Counted from the first letter of the stretch, positions 1 to 7,558 are shown. The stretch is DNA of 8,229 nt from Planctomycetota bacterium (GCA_004296785.1 SCVU01000585.1:1-8229), one strand, 5' to 3'. Notes: generated from the sequence alone by a model not told the origin. Numbers and translations: made by a program.

Positions 1-1
1 G

Positions 2-1309
2 ATGACGAACCTGCGCCCGCGGCGCATCGTGCTCGGCAAGCTGTTCGGCGCGCTGCTGCAGGCCGCGCTGCACTTGTGCGCGCTGACGCCCGCGCTCGTG
101 CTGGCATTCCTGATGCGCGGCGTCGGCGTGATCCAGATCGGCGTGCTCGTCGGCGCCATCGCGTTCCTGTGCGCCGCGTACAGCGCGGTCGGGATCGCGC
201 TCGCGGGCCTGTCGCGGCTGCGCATCGTGCGCGGCCTGCTCCAGGCGGCGTTCGCGCTCGCCGCGGTGTTCACCTCGATCGGACTCTACGAGGGCCTGGG
301 CAACGAGCTCTTGTTCCGCGGCATGCGCGGCCGCGACGCTCTGATGATCTGCACGCTGCTCGCCGCGGCGTGCGTCGCGGTGCTGTTCCTCGGCATCGAG
401 GTCGCGGCCGCGCGCTTGGCGCACGAGGAGGAGAATCGCTCGAGCGGGCTGCGGATCGTCGTCGCGGGCGTGGTGCTCGCCGCGTTCGCGTGGCTGCACG
501 CGATGATGGCCCAGTTCGGCTACGGCCACGAGCCGCTGACCTACGGCTCGATGTCGCTGGTCGCGCTCGGCGCGCTGCTTTCGAGCTCGCTCGTGACCGA
601 GCGCGACGCGCTCGGTCGCCGCGTGAGGCTCGAAGTGCCGCGCTCCGCGCTCGCGGCGCGGCTCGCGGCGCCGTTCCTGCCGGGCGGCGCGCGCGGGATG
701 TTGCTCGTCGCGCTCGGCTTCGCGCTCGTGTTCGCGTACTACCTGATCACGTTCTTCACGCACGCGTCGTCGATCCGCTTCGACGCCGGGAACGCATGGA
801 CGCTGTTGGTCTGCGGGCCGTTCGGCATCCTGCTCGACGGCACGATGGGCCTCGCACAGATCGAGAACCACGACACCGGGCCGTTCGCGTTCCTCGTCTG
901 GCTGAGCTGGCTGTGGCTCGTGCTCGCGCTCAGCCGGCGCATCGCGCACTACGTGCCGACGCGGTTGCGCGGCCTGTCGGTCCTGCTGCCGACGATCGTC
1001 GCGCTCCTCGTCGTCGTCGTGCCGATCTTCGTCGGGCTCGCGGTCGACGACCGCGATCTCCAGGACGGCGAGCACTTCGGGAATCCGGCCTGGCTGGTCA
1101 GCGAGCTCGAGGACGGCAGCTCGAGCGCGATCGCGGGCTCGAGCCTCGTCGTGCTCGCCGCGCTCGCGTCGCTGCTGTTCCACGTGCGCACGTTCGCCGC
1201 CGCACTGCGCGAGGTCGGCGCCGCGTCCGCAGCGCGGCGCGCCGCGGGCGACGCCAACGTGCGCCCGATCGCGGAAGGAGTCGCGAGCGATGCCCGCGCC
1301 GCGTCCTAG
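2..1309 (+). CDS. ABC-2-type transporter permease, 5'-truncated (C-terminal part)
   Basis: This reading frame is open from the left edge, and its first ATG is almost certainly internal. The opening residues (TNLRPRRIVLGK) match the segment that in ABC-2-type permeases follows the first membrane helix and coupling region ('L-s-p-R-x-I-v-x-G-K'), so an N-terminal part is missing. The visible 435 residues contain about eleven hydrophobic segments, near residues 14-36, 40-69, 75-97, 113-136, 150-172, 180-197, 231-254, 264-287, 293-311, 323-348 and 375-395, and end in a polar, Ala/Arg-rich tail. It should be an inner-membrane permease; the substrate cannot be told from the sequence. An ATP-binding partner is expected upstream, outside the window. 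The 3' end overlaps the DUF58 start by 20 bases, suggesting translational coupling and one operon. The permease assignment is fairly secure; the exact subfamily is not. Confidence 0.8.
   Translation: MTNLRPRRIVLGKLFGALLQAALHLCALTPALVLAFLMRGVGVIQIGVLVGAIAFLCAAYSAVGIALAGLSRLRIVRGLLQAAFALAAVFTSIGLYEGLGNELLFRGMRGRDALMICTLLAAACVAVLFLGIEVAAARLAHEEENRSSGLRIVVAGVVLAAFAWLHAMMAQFGYGHEPLTYGSMSLVALGALLSSSLVTERDALGRRVRLEVPRSALAARLAAPFLPGGARGMLLVALGFALVFAYYLITFFTHASSIRFDAGNAWTLLVCGPFGILLDGTMGLAQIENHDTGPFAFLVWLSWLWLVLALSRRIAHYVPTRLRGLSVLLPTIVALLVVVVPIFVGLAVDDRDLQDGEHFGNPAWLVSELEDGSSSAIAGSSLVVLAALASLLFHVRTFAAALREVGAASAARRAAGDANVRPIAEGVASDARAAS
1273..1280 (+). promoter_or_regulatory. Ribosome binding site for the DUF58 gene
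   Basis: The purine-rich stretch GGAAGGAG lies nine bases before the ATG at 1290, inside the last codons of the upstream permease. It fixes the DUF58 start and shows that the gene is translated from within the permease message. It is one of the clearest Shine-Dalgarno sequences in the window. Confidence 0.75.
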
Positions 1310-2126
1310 CGCGCTCGCGCTGTCGCAGCGCTACGCGCTCGGCCTCGTCGGCGCGCGGCGCGGGCCGATCGGCGAGCAGCTCGGCCGCTCGACCGGCGGC
1401 TCGCTCGAGTTCGAAGACCGCCGCGCGTGGCGCGTCGGCGACGACGTGCGGCGCATCGACTGGCGCGCGCTCGGCCGCACCGACCAGGTGCTCGTGCGCC
1501 TGTACCGCGACGAGATCGCGCCGCGCGTCGAGCTCGTGCTCGACGGCTCGAGCTCGATGGCGACGGATCCGGACAAGGCGCAGCTCGCCGTCGATCTCGC
1601 CGCGCTGCTCGCGCTCGCCGCGCAGGGCGCGGGGCTGCAGGCGGCGCTGCTCGTCGCCTCCGAGCGGCCGGAGTCGATCCCGATCGATCGCTTCCTCGCG
1701 CACGGCATCGAGTTCGACGCGCGAACCTCGCTGTCGCGCGAGGTCGAGACGCTGCTGCGACCGGGCGCGCTGCGCATCGCGATTTCGGACTTCTTCGTGC
1801 GCGCCGAGCTCGGCGCGCGGCTGCGCTCGCTCGCCGCGCGCGCCGGCGGCCTCGCGTGCGTGCAGGTGCTGAGCACGTTCGACTCCGATCCCGCGAGCGG
1901 CGACGCGCTGCGGTTGACCGACGCGGAGACGCGCGAAGGGCTCGACCTCGTCGTCGACGCCGCGGCGCGCAAGCGCTACCTGCAGCGGCTCGCGCGCCTC
2001 AACCGCGAGCTCGCCGACGAGTGTTCGCGCCTCGCGGCGACGCAGCTCTCGCTCGTCGCAGTCGGCGACCTCGAGGCGCAGTGCAGCGCGCGGCTCGTGC
2101 CGACCGGCGTATTGGTGCCGCGCTGA
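1290..2126 (+). CDS. DUF58 domain-containing protein
   Basis: A 278-residue protein with the DUF58 signature: a G-x-LEF-x-D-x-R-x-W run near residues 37-47, then GDDVRRIDWRALGRT at 50-64, where the GDD-R-IDW core is diagnostic. It is followed by a VWA-like strand and DGSSSM at 85-90 (a DxSxS metal-site motif), and a conserved SDF at 166-168. The C-terminal third is helical and charged. I see no signal peptide or membrane helix, so it is probably cytoplasmic, and the length is close to other short DUF58 proteins. DUF58 proteins are usually encoded with MoxR-type AAA+ ATPases and BatA/VWA membrane proteins and are thought to help assemble or regulate complexes; the biochemical role is not established. 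It overlaps the permease by 20 bases and has a good ribosome binding site. It ends one base from the stop codon of the facing double-VWA gene. Family assignment is very secure, function is not. Confidence 0.93.
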   Translation: MPAPRPSALALSQRYALGLVGARRGPIGEQLGRSTGGSLEFEDRRAWRVGDDVRRIDWRALGRTDQVLVRLYRDEIAPRVELVLDGSSSMATDPDKAQLAVDLAALLALAAQGAGLQAALLVASERPESIPIDRFLAHGIEFDARTSLSREVETLLRPGALRIAISDFFVRAELGARLRSLAARAGGLACVQVLSTFDSDPASGDALRLTDAETREGLDLVVDAAARKRYLQRLARLNRELADECSRLAATQLSLVAVGDLEAQCSARLVPTGVLVPR

Positions 2127-2134
2127 GTCAGCGC
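2120..2134. repeat. 15-base inverted repeat at the convergent gene junction
   Basis: GCGCTGA-G-TCAGCGC is a perfect inverted repeat with 7-base arms around base 2127, the only base between the two genes. Each arm contains the TGA stop of one gene plus its last CGC arginine codon and one further G. As RNA from either strand it could form a 5-bp stem (GCGCT/AGCGC) with a 5-base loop. No run of T follows on either strand, so it is not a classical intrinsic terminator. It may be a weak bidirectional 3'-end structure or a by-product of both genes ending CGC-TGA. Confidence 0.6.
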
Positions 2135-4911
2135 TTCTGACCGCGCTGCGCGCGCGCGCGAGCCTGCGCGAGCGCGTCGGACAGATCGCCGGTCACTGGC
2201 GACTGCGCCGGCGGTTCGGGCGCGGCCGCCGGCGCCTCGCGCGAACGCGCGGCGGCCGCGACCGGCGTCGGGCCCGCGGTGACGGTCGCGGCCGGTTCTG
2301 GGATCGCGTCGACCGCGCGCTCGCGGCGCAGCGCGCGCATCGGCCGCGCCGCGAACGCCGCGAGCCAGCCCCACAGCTGCAGCCGGCGGAACGCGATCTC
2401 GATGAGCACGACGCACAGCGCCGCGAGCGCGAGCCAAGACCCGAGCGGCGACCACGCGCGGCCGATGCGCTCGCCCGCGAACAGATCCGCCGCGATCGGA
2501 TTCGTCTCGCCGCCCGACTCGCGCGCGACGCGCTCCATCAGCCGCAGGCCGCGCTGCGAGTCGCCGATGCGCTCGAGCTCGGGCGAGTAGGGGAGCGAGA
2601 CCGGCGGCAGCGGCACGACCTGTCCGTCGCCGAAGACGACCTCGCCGACGTGCACGCCCTGCTCGCCGAGCGGCACGCGCGTGACGAACGAGGTCTCGCC
2701 GGTGCGATCGAGCGGCGTCTCGGCGACCAGCCGCCCCGATGGCGAGCGCAGCCGCACGCGCAGTCCCGCCGGATCCGGCGCGCCCGCGACGGTCGGGTCG
2801 AGCTCGAGCTGCACGAGCGCCTCGCCGGCCTCGCGGCGCGCCGACACGTACGTACCCGGCAGCTCGTCGCGGCCGCACAGCCAGCGCGCGAGCGACACCG
2901 ACAGCGGTGCGAAGCCGTCCCAGCTCGCGAACTCGCGCCCGAACTCGCCGCCGATCTGCGCGGTGATCGCGGCGCTGCGCCCGGCGCCGAGGTGGCGCCA
3001 CGCGACGGCCGGCGCGGCGTTCTCGTCGACCGTGACGAGTCCCGCCGAGGCCTTCGGCCGCAGCCAGGTCAGGTTGTAGCCGGCGAGCGGCGCCGCGGTC
3101 GTCGGCATCCAGTCGCCCAGGCCGAGCAGCGTCGCGTTCGCCGTCGCCGTCGTGTCGGCGTCGACGAACGTCGAGCGCGCGAGCTTCATCGTGTCCTGCG
3201 CGAACACGCGCGGCAGATCGGACGGATCCGAGCAGAACGTGCACGTGCCCTCGCCGGCCGCGGCGGTGTCCTTCAGGAACTGCGAGTCGGAATCGGCCTC
3301 GGTGCCGAGCGCGATCACGCTCGTGCGGATGCCGATCTCGAGCAGCTCCTTGCAGCGCGCGACGACGCCGTCCTGCTCCTCCGAGTCGTTCGCGTCGCAG
3401 AACAGCACGATGTGGCGGTTCTGCGCGTCGGAGTTCTCGAGCTGGTCGACGCACGCCTCGAGCGCAGTGCGCACGTAGATGCCGCCGCCCATCGACTCGA
3501 TGCCGCTGACCTCGTGGCACAGCGCCTCCGCGTCGTCGACCGTGGTCAGCTCGACGATCGTGTGCGCGGCCGAGTCGACCGCGATCACCGCGCAGTCGTC
3601 GAGCGGGCCGAGCAGCTCGATCGCCGCGATCGTGCCTTGGTTCGCGAGATCCATCTTCGGCACGCCGGGCGCGACCTCGACTGCCATCGAGCCCGAGCGG
3701 TCGAGCGCGAACGCGATGCCGATCCCGAGCTTGCGCCACTCGTTGCGCATCTCCATCGAGACGGGCAACAGTCGATCGAGCGGCGACAGGTAGTAGCCGC
3801 CCAGCGCGAACGAAGCCTTGCCGCCGGTCATCAAGAGGCCCGCGCCGTGCTCCTCGACGAGCTCGCGCACGATGTCGAGCTTGCGGCCGAACCGATCGGC
3901 CGCGACGTTCTCGAGCACGACGGCGCGCACGCTCGACCACGCCAGGCGCGTCGCGGGCGCCTCCTCGGGCGTCGTCACGCGCACGTCGATGCCGGAGCGC
4001 GCGAGCGCCGTCGACAACAGGTCGGGCCGGCCGTCGTGGTTCACGACGAGCGCGATCGGCGCGCCGCGCGCGAGCGTGCCCGCGACGACCGCGTTGTTGT
4101 CGGGCAGCGCGTCGCCTTCGACGCGCAGCACCGCGCGGTACTCGGCCGCGCCGAGCGCGGTCGCGATGTCGCGGAACAGCACGCGGTTCGCGCCGGGCTC
4201 GAGCACGAGCTTGCGCGTCGCGAGCACGCGGCCCTCGCGCTCGAGCGCGATCTCGGCCTCGCACGGCTCGTCCGCCCACGCCCACGCGGTGAGCTGGAAC
4301 GGCTCGTTGCGCGCGACCTCCGGCGGCAGCTCGAGATCGTAGAGCCCGGCCTTGTCGCTCCCCGCGCGCCGGACGGTCCGCGTGTGCACTGGGATGCCGC
4401 GCGCGAGCGCGCGCCGCGCGGCGGGCAGCGTCGCCGCGCCGGTCGCTTCGCCGTCGCTCAGCACTTCGATCGCGGCCGGCCGCTCGCGCGGGATCGCCTC
4501 GAGCGCGAGGTCGATCGCCGCGCCGACGTCCGAGCCCTCGCGGTCGAGCGCGCGCGCGAAGCCGCCGAAGCGCGCGCTCTCCGACGGCAGGCGCTCCAGC
4601 GCCGGCGCGCGGCCGAACGAGACGACGCCGACGCGGTCGCCGGCCGCGCGCGCGTCCTCGGCGAGGCGGATCTGCTCGAGCGCGAGCGCGTCGCCGTCCG
4701 CCGGCATCGAGCGCGAGCGGTCGACGACGAAGATCACGTCGCGCCCCTTCGAATCGCTGTCGCGGTACAGGCCGGCCAGCGCGAGCGCGAGCAGCACGAG
4801 CGCGACGACGCGCACGACGGTCGTCGCCGTCGTGCCGTCGCGGAAGCGCCAGCAGCACCACAGCGCCGGCACGAGCAGCAGCAGCAGCGCCGGATGCAGC
4901 AGGCCGAACAT
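2128..4911 (-). CDS. Membrane protein with two VWA domains and a glutamine-amidotransferase-like domain
   Basis: A 927-residue protein, counted from the ATG at 4911. Two N-terminal helices (about 5-23 and 31-48) are followed by a first VWA domain with DRSRSM at 64-69 and SDGE near 152. A beta-rich segment runs to about 280, then an amidotransferase-like Rossmann domain (about 284-387, ending in a GG-x-x-SF-x-LGGYY motif). A second VWA domain has DRSGSM at 404-409, a GGGIYV segment near 475 and LFCDANDSEE near 503-512. A beta-rich region, a C-terminal helix (about 804-820) and an Ala/Pro-rich tail complete it. Arginines between the first two helices and after the last one predict that both VWA domains face the periplasm. 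This architecture is known from planctomycete and Bat-like loci, where it probably works in a MoxR/DUF58-linked envelope complex; substrates are unknown. An in-frame GTG at 4920 is an alternative start, but GAGGTG is better spaced for the ATG. The upstream VWA gene ends 37 bases away, so the pair is probably co-transcribed. Confidence 0.9.
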   Translation of the reverse strand: MFGLLHPALLLLLVPALWCCWRFRDGTTATTVVRVVALVLLALALAGLYRDSDSKGRDVIFVVDRSRSMPADGDALALEQIRLAEDARAAGDRVGVVSFGRAPALERLPSESARFGGFARALDREGSDVGAAIDLALEAIPRERPAAIEVLSDGEATGAATLPAARRALARGIPVHTRTVRRAGSDKAGLYDLELPPEVARNEPFQLTAWAWADEPCEAEIALEREGRVLATRKLVLEPGANRVLFRDIATALGAAEYRAVLRVEGDALPDNNAVVAGTLARGAPIALVVNHDGRPDLLSTALARSGIDVRVTTPEEAPATRLAWSSVRAVVLENVAADRFGRKLDIVRELVEEHGAGLLMTGGKASFALGGYYLSPLDRLLPVSMEMRNEWRKLGIGIAFALDRSGSMAVEVAPGVPKMDLANQGTIAAIELLGPLDDCAVIAVDSAAHTIVELTTVDDAEALCHEVSGIESMGGGIYVRTALEACVDQLENSDAQNRHIVLFCDANDSEEQDGVVARCKELLEIGIRTSVIALGTEADSDSQFLKDTAAAGEGTCTFCSDPSDLPRVFAQDTMKLARSTFVDADTTATANATLLGLGDWMPTTAAPLAGYNLTWLRPKASAGLVTVDENAAPAVAWRHLGAGRSAAITAQIGGEFGREFASWDGFAPLSVSLARWLCGRDELPGTYVSARREAGEALVQLELDPTVAGAPDPAGLRVRLRSPSGRLVAETPLDRTGETSFVTRVPLGEQGVHVGEVVFGDGQVVPLPPVSLPYSPELERIGDSQRGLRLMERVARESGGETNPIAADLFAGERIGRAWSPLGSWLALAALCVVLIEIAFRRLQLWGWLAAFAARPMRALRRERAVDAIPEPAATVTAGPTPVAAAARSREAPAAAPEPPAQSPVTGDLSDALAQARARAQRGQKR

Positions 4912-4917
4912 CAACGG

Positions 4918-4923
4918 CACCTC
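4918..4923 (-). promoter_or_regulatory. Ribosome binding site deciding the start of the double-VWA gene
   Basis: On the minus strand GAGGTG ends six bases before the ATG at 4911. The same bases include the alternative GTG start (4920-4918), which itself has no purine-rich sequence at a suitable distance upstream. This favours the ATG, giving a protein that begins MFGLLHP, a usual N-terminus for this family. Confidence 0.55.
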
Positions 4924-4948
4924 GGCGCGGCCGCGCAGGAGAGTTTCG

Positions 4949-6796
4949 TCACGTCAGCCTCCGCACGCCCGACGCGAGCGACCACCAGTCGACCAGCAGC
5001 GCGCCGAGCGCGAGCGCGACGAGCAGCAGCGCCGGCCAGTCGGCGTCGGCGCGCACGCGCGTCTGCGGCGCGTTCGACTCGCGCGTGCCGCCGCCGAGGC
5101 GCGCGAGATCCGACTCGCGCGGGTCGGAGAAGCTGACGCCCAGCGTCGCGAGCTCGCGGCCTTCGACCGAGAGCTTCCAGAATCCCGGCGTGCCCGGCGC
5201 CTCGCACTCGAGCGTCTCGGCGGCGGGCACCTCGAACGACTCCGCGCCCGATTCGAAGCGATACGTCGCGGGCGCGTCGCCGCGCCAGACGAAGCGCTCG
5301 CGCGCGCGCAGCGACGTGCGCTCGGCGCCCGGCAGTTCGGCGCGGCGCGCCTCGGCGACGTTCGACAGCCACACCGGCCAGTCGCTCGAGCGCGCGAGCG
5401 TCGAGCGCGCCGCGTCGAGCTGCAGTCGGAACACGCGCCGCGCGCCGAGGTCTTCGACCGCGAGCAGCGGAGTCGTGCCCGCGGTGACGAGCGGCGCGCC
5501 CGGCAGCGCGAGCTGCGGATCCGCGCTCCAGATCACGCCCTGCCACGTCGTGCCTTCGAACAGGCCGCTGGCGCGATCGACGAGGAACGGACCGAGGAAC
5601 GCCTTCGTCGCGGCCGCCGGCTCGACGAGCTCGATGTTCCACGCCGTCGGCGCGCCGATCGGCTCCGGCAGCGCGGCGCCGGCGGCGGGCGCGCGCGCGG
5701 CCGACACGACGAGGTGCGCGCGCTCGAGATCGTCGGCGGGGCGCGCGTTCGGCAACAGCGCGGCGAGCCCGCTCGAGCGCGACTCACCCGCGCCGCGCAG
5801 TCCGAAGCGCGCGAGCTGCTCGTCGCTGAGCTCGACGTGCACCGCGAGCCCGCGCGCCGGCGGCGGCGCGAGGTACGCGCGATCGTCGAACGGGAAGTCG
5901 TCGCTCGTCAGGCGCGCCTCGATCGGCGGCGCGCCGGCGGGGACGTCGAACGCGAGCAGCTGGCTCTTGCCCGGCTCGAGCGCAAGCGTGCGTCGCGCGA
6001 GCTCCTGCGCGCCGGAGGCCAACACGAGCTCGACGCTGCGCGCCTCGGTCGCGAACGAGCGGATCGACAGCAGCGCGCGCTCGGGACCCCCGGCGCCGCC
6101 CGCGGCGTCGGCGTTCGCGATGCGCTGCGCCTGCGCGATCGCGACGTTCTGCGCGGGCCGCCCGAGCGCGATCACCTCGACCGCCGCCGGAATCGCCGAC
6201 TGCTCGGCGTGCACCTCGGCCGTCGTGTCGGTGTAGAACCACACGCGCGTGTCGTCCGCGTGCTGCAGCGCGAGCGCGAACGCCGACGCGAAGTCGTGCT
6301 GCACCGCGCGCGGGTTCCAGTCGGCGAGGCGCTCGAGCGCCTCCGCCGGCAGCGCGCTCGGACCCGCGAGCGTGCGCGGCAGCGGTCCCGACTCGATCAG
6401 CGTGACGCGGTCGGACGAGCGCAGCGCGTGGATGCGGTCCGCGAGCTCGGCGCGCGCGCGCGCGGCCGCGCTCTCGCCGCGCGGCGCGGCGGACATCGAG
6501 GCCGAGCCGTCGAGGACGACCACGAGATGGCGCGCGTCGTCGCGGCCGCACGAGCGCGGGCCGGCCAGCGCGAGCGCGAGGCAGGCGGCCGCGAGCAGCT
6601 CGCTCCACAGCGAGACCGACTGGCGCAGCGGCTCGCGCTTGCGCCCCGACACGACGACGTGGTCATCGGGCGCCCACAGGAACAGCGCGGAGACGACGCG
6701 CGGCTGGAAGCGCCGCCGGAACAGGTGGAGTGCCACGATCGCCGGCAGGGCGACGAGGGCGGCGAGGCCCCACGGCAGAGTGAAGTAGGCTCCCAA
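4949..6796 (-). CDS. BatA-like VWA domain membrane protein
   Basis: A 615-residue protein. The N-terminus (LPWGLAALVALPAIVALHLFRRR) has the BatA-domain pattern: a hydrophobic helix ending in a P-x-x-x-x-LH-x-x-RRR motif, about residues 8-29. A second helix follows at about 64-80, then a VWA domain with DGSASM at 96-101 and a late strand (VWFYTDT) near 185-191. A long beta-rich region contains a D-x-x-P-x-DDRAY motif, and one C-terminal helix lies at about 588-606 with a short basic tail. Basic residues after helix 1 and at the C-terminus predict cytoplasmic ends and a periplasmic VWA domain. The start appears to be TTG at 6796; no ATG or GTG lies near enough to keep the whole first helix, and no strong Shine-Dalgarno is seen. 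It probably partners the double-VWA protein encoded 37 bases downstream. Family recognition is secure; exact start and function are less so. Confidence 0.88.
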   Translation of the reverse strand: MGAYFTLPWGLAALVALPAIVALHLFRRRFQPRVVSALFLWAPDDHVVVSGRKREPLRQSVSLWSELLAAACLALALAGPRSCGRDDARHLVVVLDGSASMSAAPRGESAAARARAELADRIHALRSSDRVTLIESGPLPRTLAGPSALPAEALERLADWNPRAVQHDFASAFALALQHADDTRVWFYTDTTAEVHAEQSAIPAAVEVIALGRPAQNVAIAQAQRIANADAAGGAGGPERALLSIRSFATEARSVELVLASGAQELARRTLALEPGKSQLLAFDVPAGAPPIEARLTSDDFPFDDRAYLAPPPARGLAVHVELSDEQLARFGLRGAGESRSSGLAALLPNARPADDLERAHLVVSAARAPAAGAALPEPIGAPTAWNIELVEPAAATKAFLGPFLVDRASGLFEGTTWQGVIWSADPQLALPGAPLVTAGTTPLLAVEDLGARRVFRLQLDAARSTLARSSDWPVWLSNVAEARRAELPGAERTSLRARERFVWRGDAPATYRFESGAESFEVPAAETLECEAPGTPGFWKLSVEGRELATLGVSFSDPRESDLARLGGGTRESNAPQTRVRADADWPALLLVALALGALLVDWWSLASGVRRLT

Positions 6797-6865
6797 GCGG
6801 CGATCCGAGGATAGCGAGCCGCGCCGCTACGGACGCGCGCAAGCGGGATTCGCGCGGCGAGCGCG

Positions 6866-7558
6866 CTAGCTCGACTTCAGCGCCGACAACCACAGGCTGC
6901 CCGAGCGATGCATCGCCTCGGACAGGTGCGGGTCGTCGCTCGGATCGCTGCTGCCGCGCCCGGGTCCGCGGCGGTCGACGATGCGCTCCGCGCGCACGGT
7001 GCCGAACCCCGCGCGCTCCAGGCGCGCGATCCACTCGTCGATCGAGAGGAAGTGCATCGGCAGGCCGACGAGCTCGACCCACTGCTCGGTCGCGGGGCTC
7101 TCGCGATAGAAGTCGAGCACGAAGTCGACGCGACCGCCGGCCTTCAGCACGCGCGCGATCTCGGCCAGCGCGCGCTCGAGGTCGACCGCGTAGTACAGCG
7201 CCTCCACCGAGAACGCGCGGTCGAAGCTCTTGTCGCGGAACTCGAGCGTCTCGAAGCGCCCGACCTCGTAGCGCGCGCGGATCGTGTTCGTGTGCGCGGC
7301 TTCCGCGCGCGCGACCATCGCCGGCGACACGTCGATGCCGACCGCCGTCGCGCCGGGCGCGGCCTGCGCGAGCAGCCGCGTGCCCCAGCCGTTGCCGCAG
7401 CCGAGGTCGAGGATGCGCTGGCCGGGGCGCACGTCCATCAGCGCCACGACCTGCAGCACGACGTCGGCGTGCTCGGTCTCCATGCCGGAGTCGCGGCCGT
7501 TCTCGGCCCAGCGATCGAACGTGGAGGCGACTTGCTCGTGCGGTGCGGGCTGGCTCAT
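6866..7558 (-). CDS. Class I SAM-dependent methyltransferase
   Basis: A 230-residue soluble protein with the class I methyltransferase fold. Motif I, ILDLGCGNGWGTRLL, is at about 49-63 and forms the S-adenosylmethionine-binding loop. An acidic residue closing the second strand lies in VGIDVSP (about 73-79). The FDRAFSVEALYY segment, near 112-123, corresponds to motif IV, and ARVLKAGGRV, about 134-143, is the usual post-motif of the Methyltransf_11 group. There is no signal peptide or membrane segment. The methyl acceptor cannot be told from the sequence. The ATG at 7558 is chosen because it precedes the conserved FDRWAENGR helix; no convincing ribosome binding site is seen before it. It follows the glycosyltransferase after 43 bases on the same strand, so a shared transcript and a role in modifying a glycan or small metabolite are possible but unproven. 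About 70 bases separate it from the BatA-like gene. Confidence 0.88.
   Translation of the reverse strand: MSQPAPHEQVASTFDRWAENGRDSGMETEHADVVLQVVALMDVRPGQRILDLGCGNGWGTRLLAQAAPGATAVGIDVSPAMVARAEAAHTNTIRARYEVGRFETLEFRDKSFDRAFSVEALYYAVDLERALAEIARVLKAGGRVDFVLDFYRESPATEQWVELVGLPMHFLSIDEWIARLERAGFGTVRAERIVDRRGPGRGSSDPSDDPHLSEAMHRSGSLWLSALKSS

Noticed and set aside
1007..1022. GTC/TCG trinucleotide run in the permease
   Set aside because: It encodes a run of valines in a membrane helix; no sign of a regulatory or unstable repeat.
76..1872. Plus-strand open frame of 598 codons crossing the permease and DUF58 genes
   Set aside because: It is a frame-shifted shadow of both genes, Arg/Ala-rich, with no domain.
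2147..2162. Alternating GC tract near the 3' end of the double-VWA gene
   Set aside because: It encodes the Ala/Arg-rich C-terminus (ARARAQRG), and similar tracts occur throughout this GC-rich window.
1976..4861. Minus-strand open frame of 961 codons in another frame of the double-VWA gene
   Set aside because: Its product is extremely Arg/Ala-rich with no recognisable motif. It overlaps the well-supported double-VWA gene almost completely and runs into the DUF58 gene.
4874..4894. CAG/AGC-type trinucleotide run
   Set aside because: It encodes the poly-leucine core of the first membrane helix of the double-VWA protein, so codon bias explains it.
2650..5136. Plus-strand open frame of 828 codons opposite the double-VWA gene
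   Set aside because: It encodes a low-complexity Arg/Ala/Glu-rich product with no domain. It is a shadow of the real minus-strand gene caused by high GC and few stop codons.
4352..6814. Plus-strand open frame of 820 codons opposite the BatA-like gene
   Set aside because: Arg/Ser/Ala-rich composition, no domain, and no sensible start. The opposite strand has a clear membrane-VWA protein.
6797..6865. Possible terminator or promoter in the spacer between the methyltransferase and the BatA-like gene
   Set aside because: Short GC stems can be drawn (for example CGAGC 6858-6862 with GCTCG 6869-6873), but no T run follows. A TATCCT sequence on the minus strand has no fitting -35 partner. Neither is strong enough to annotate.
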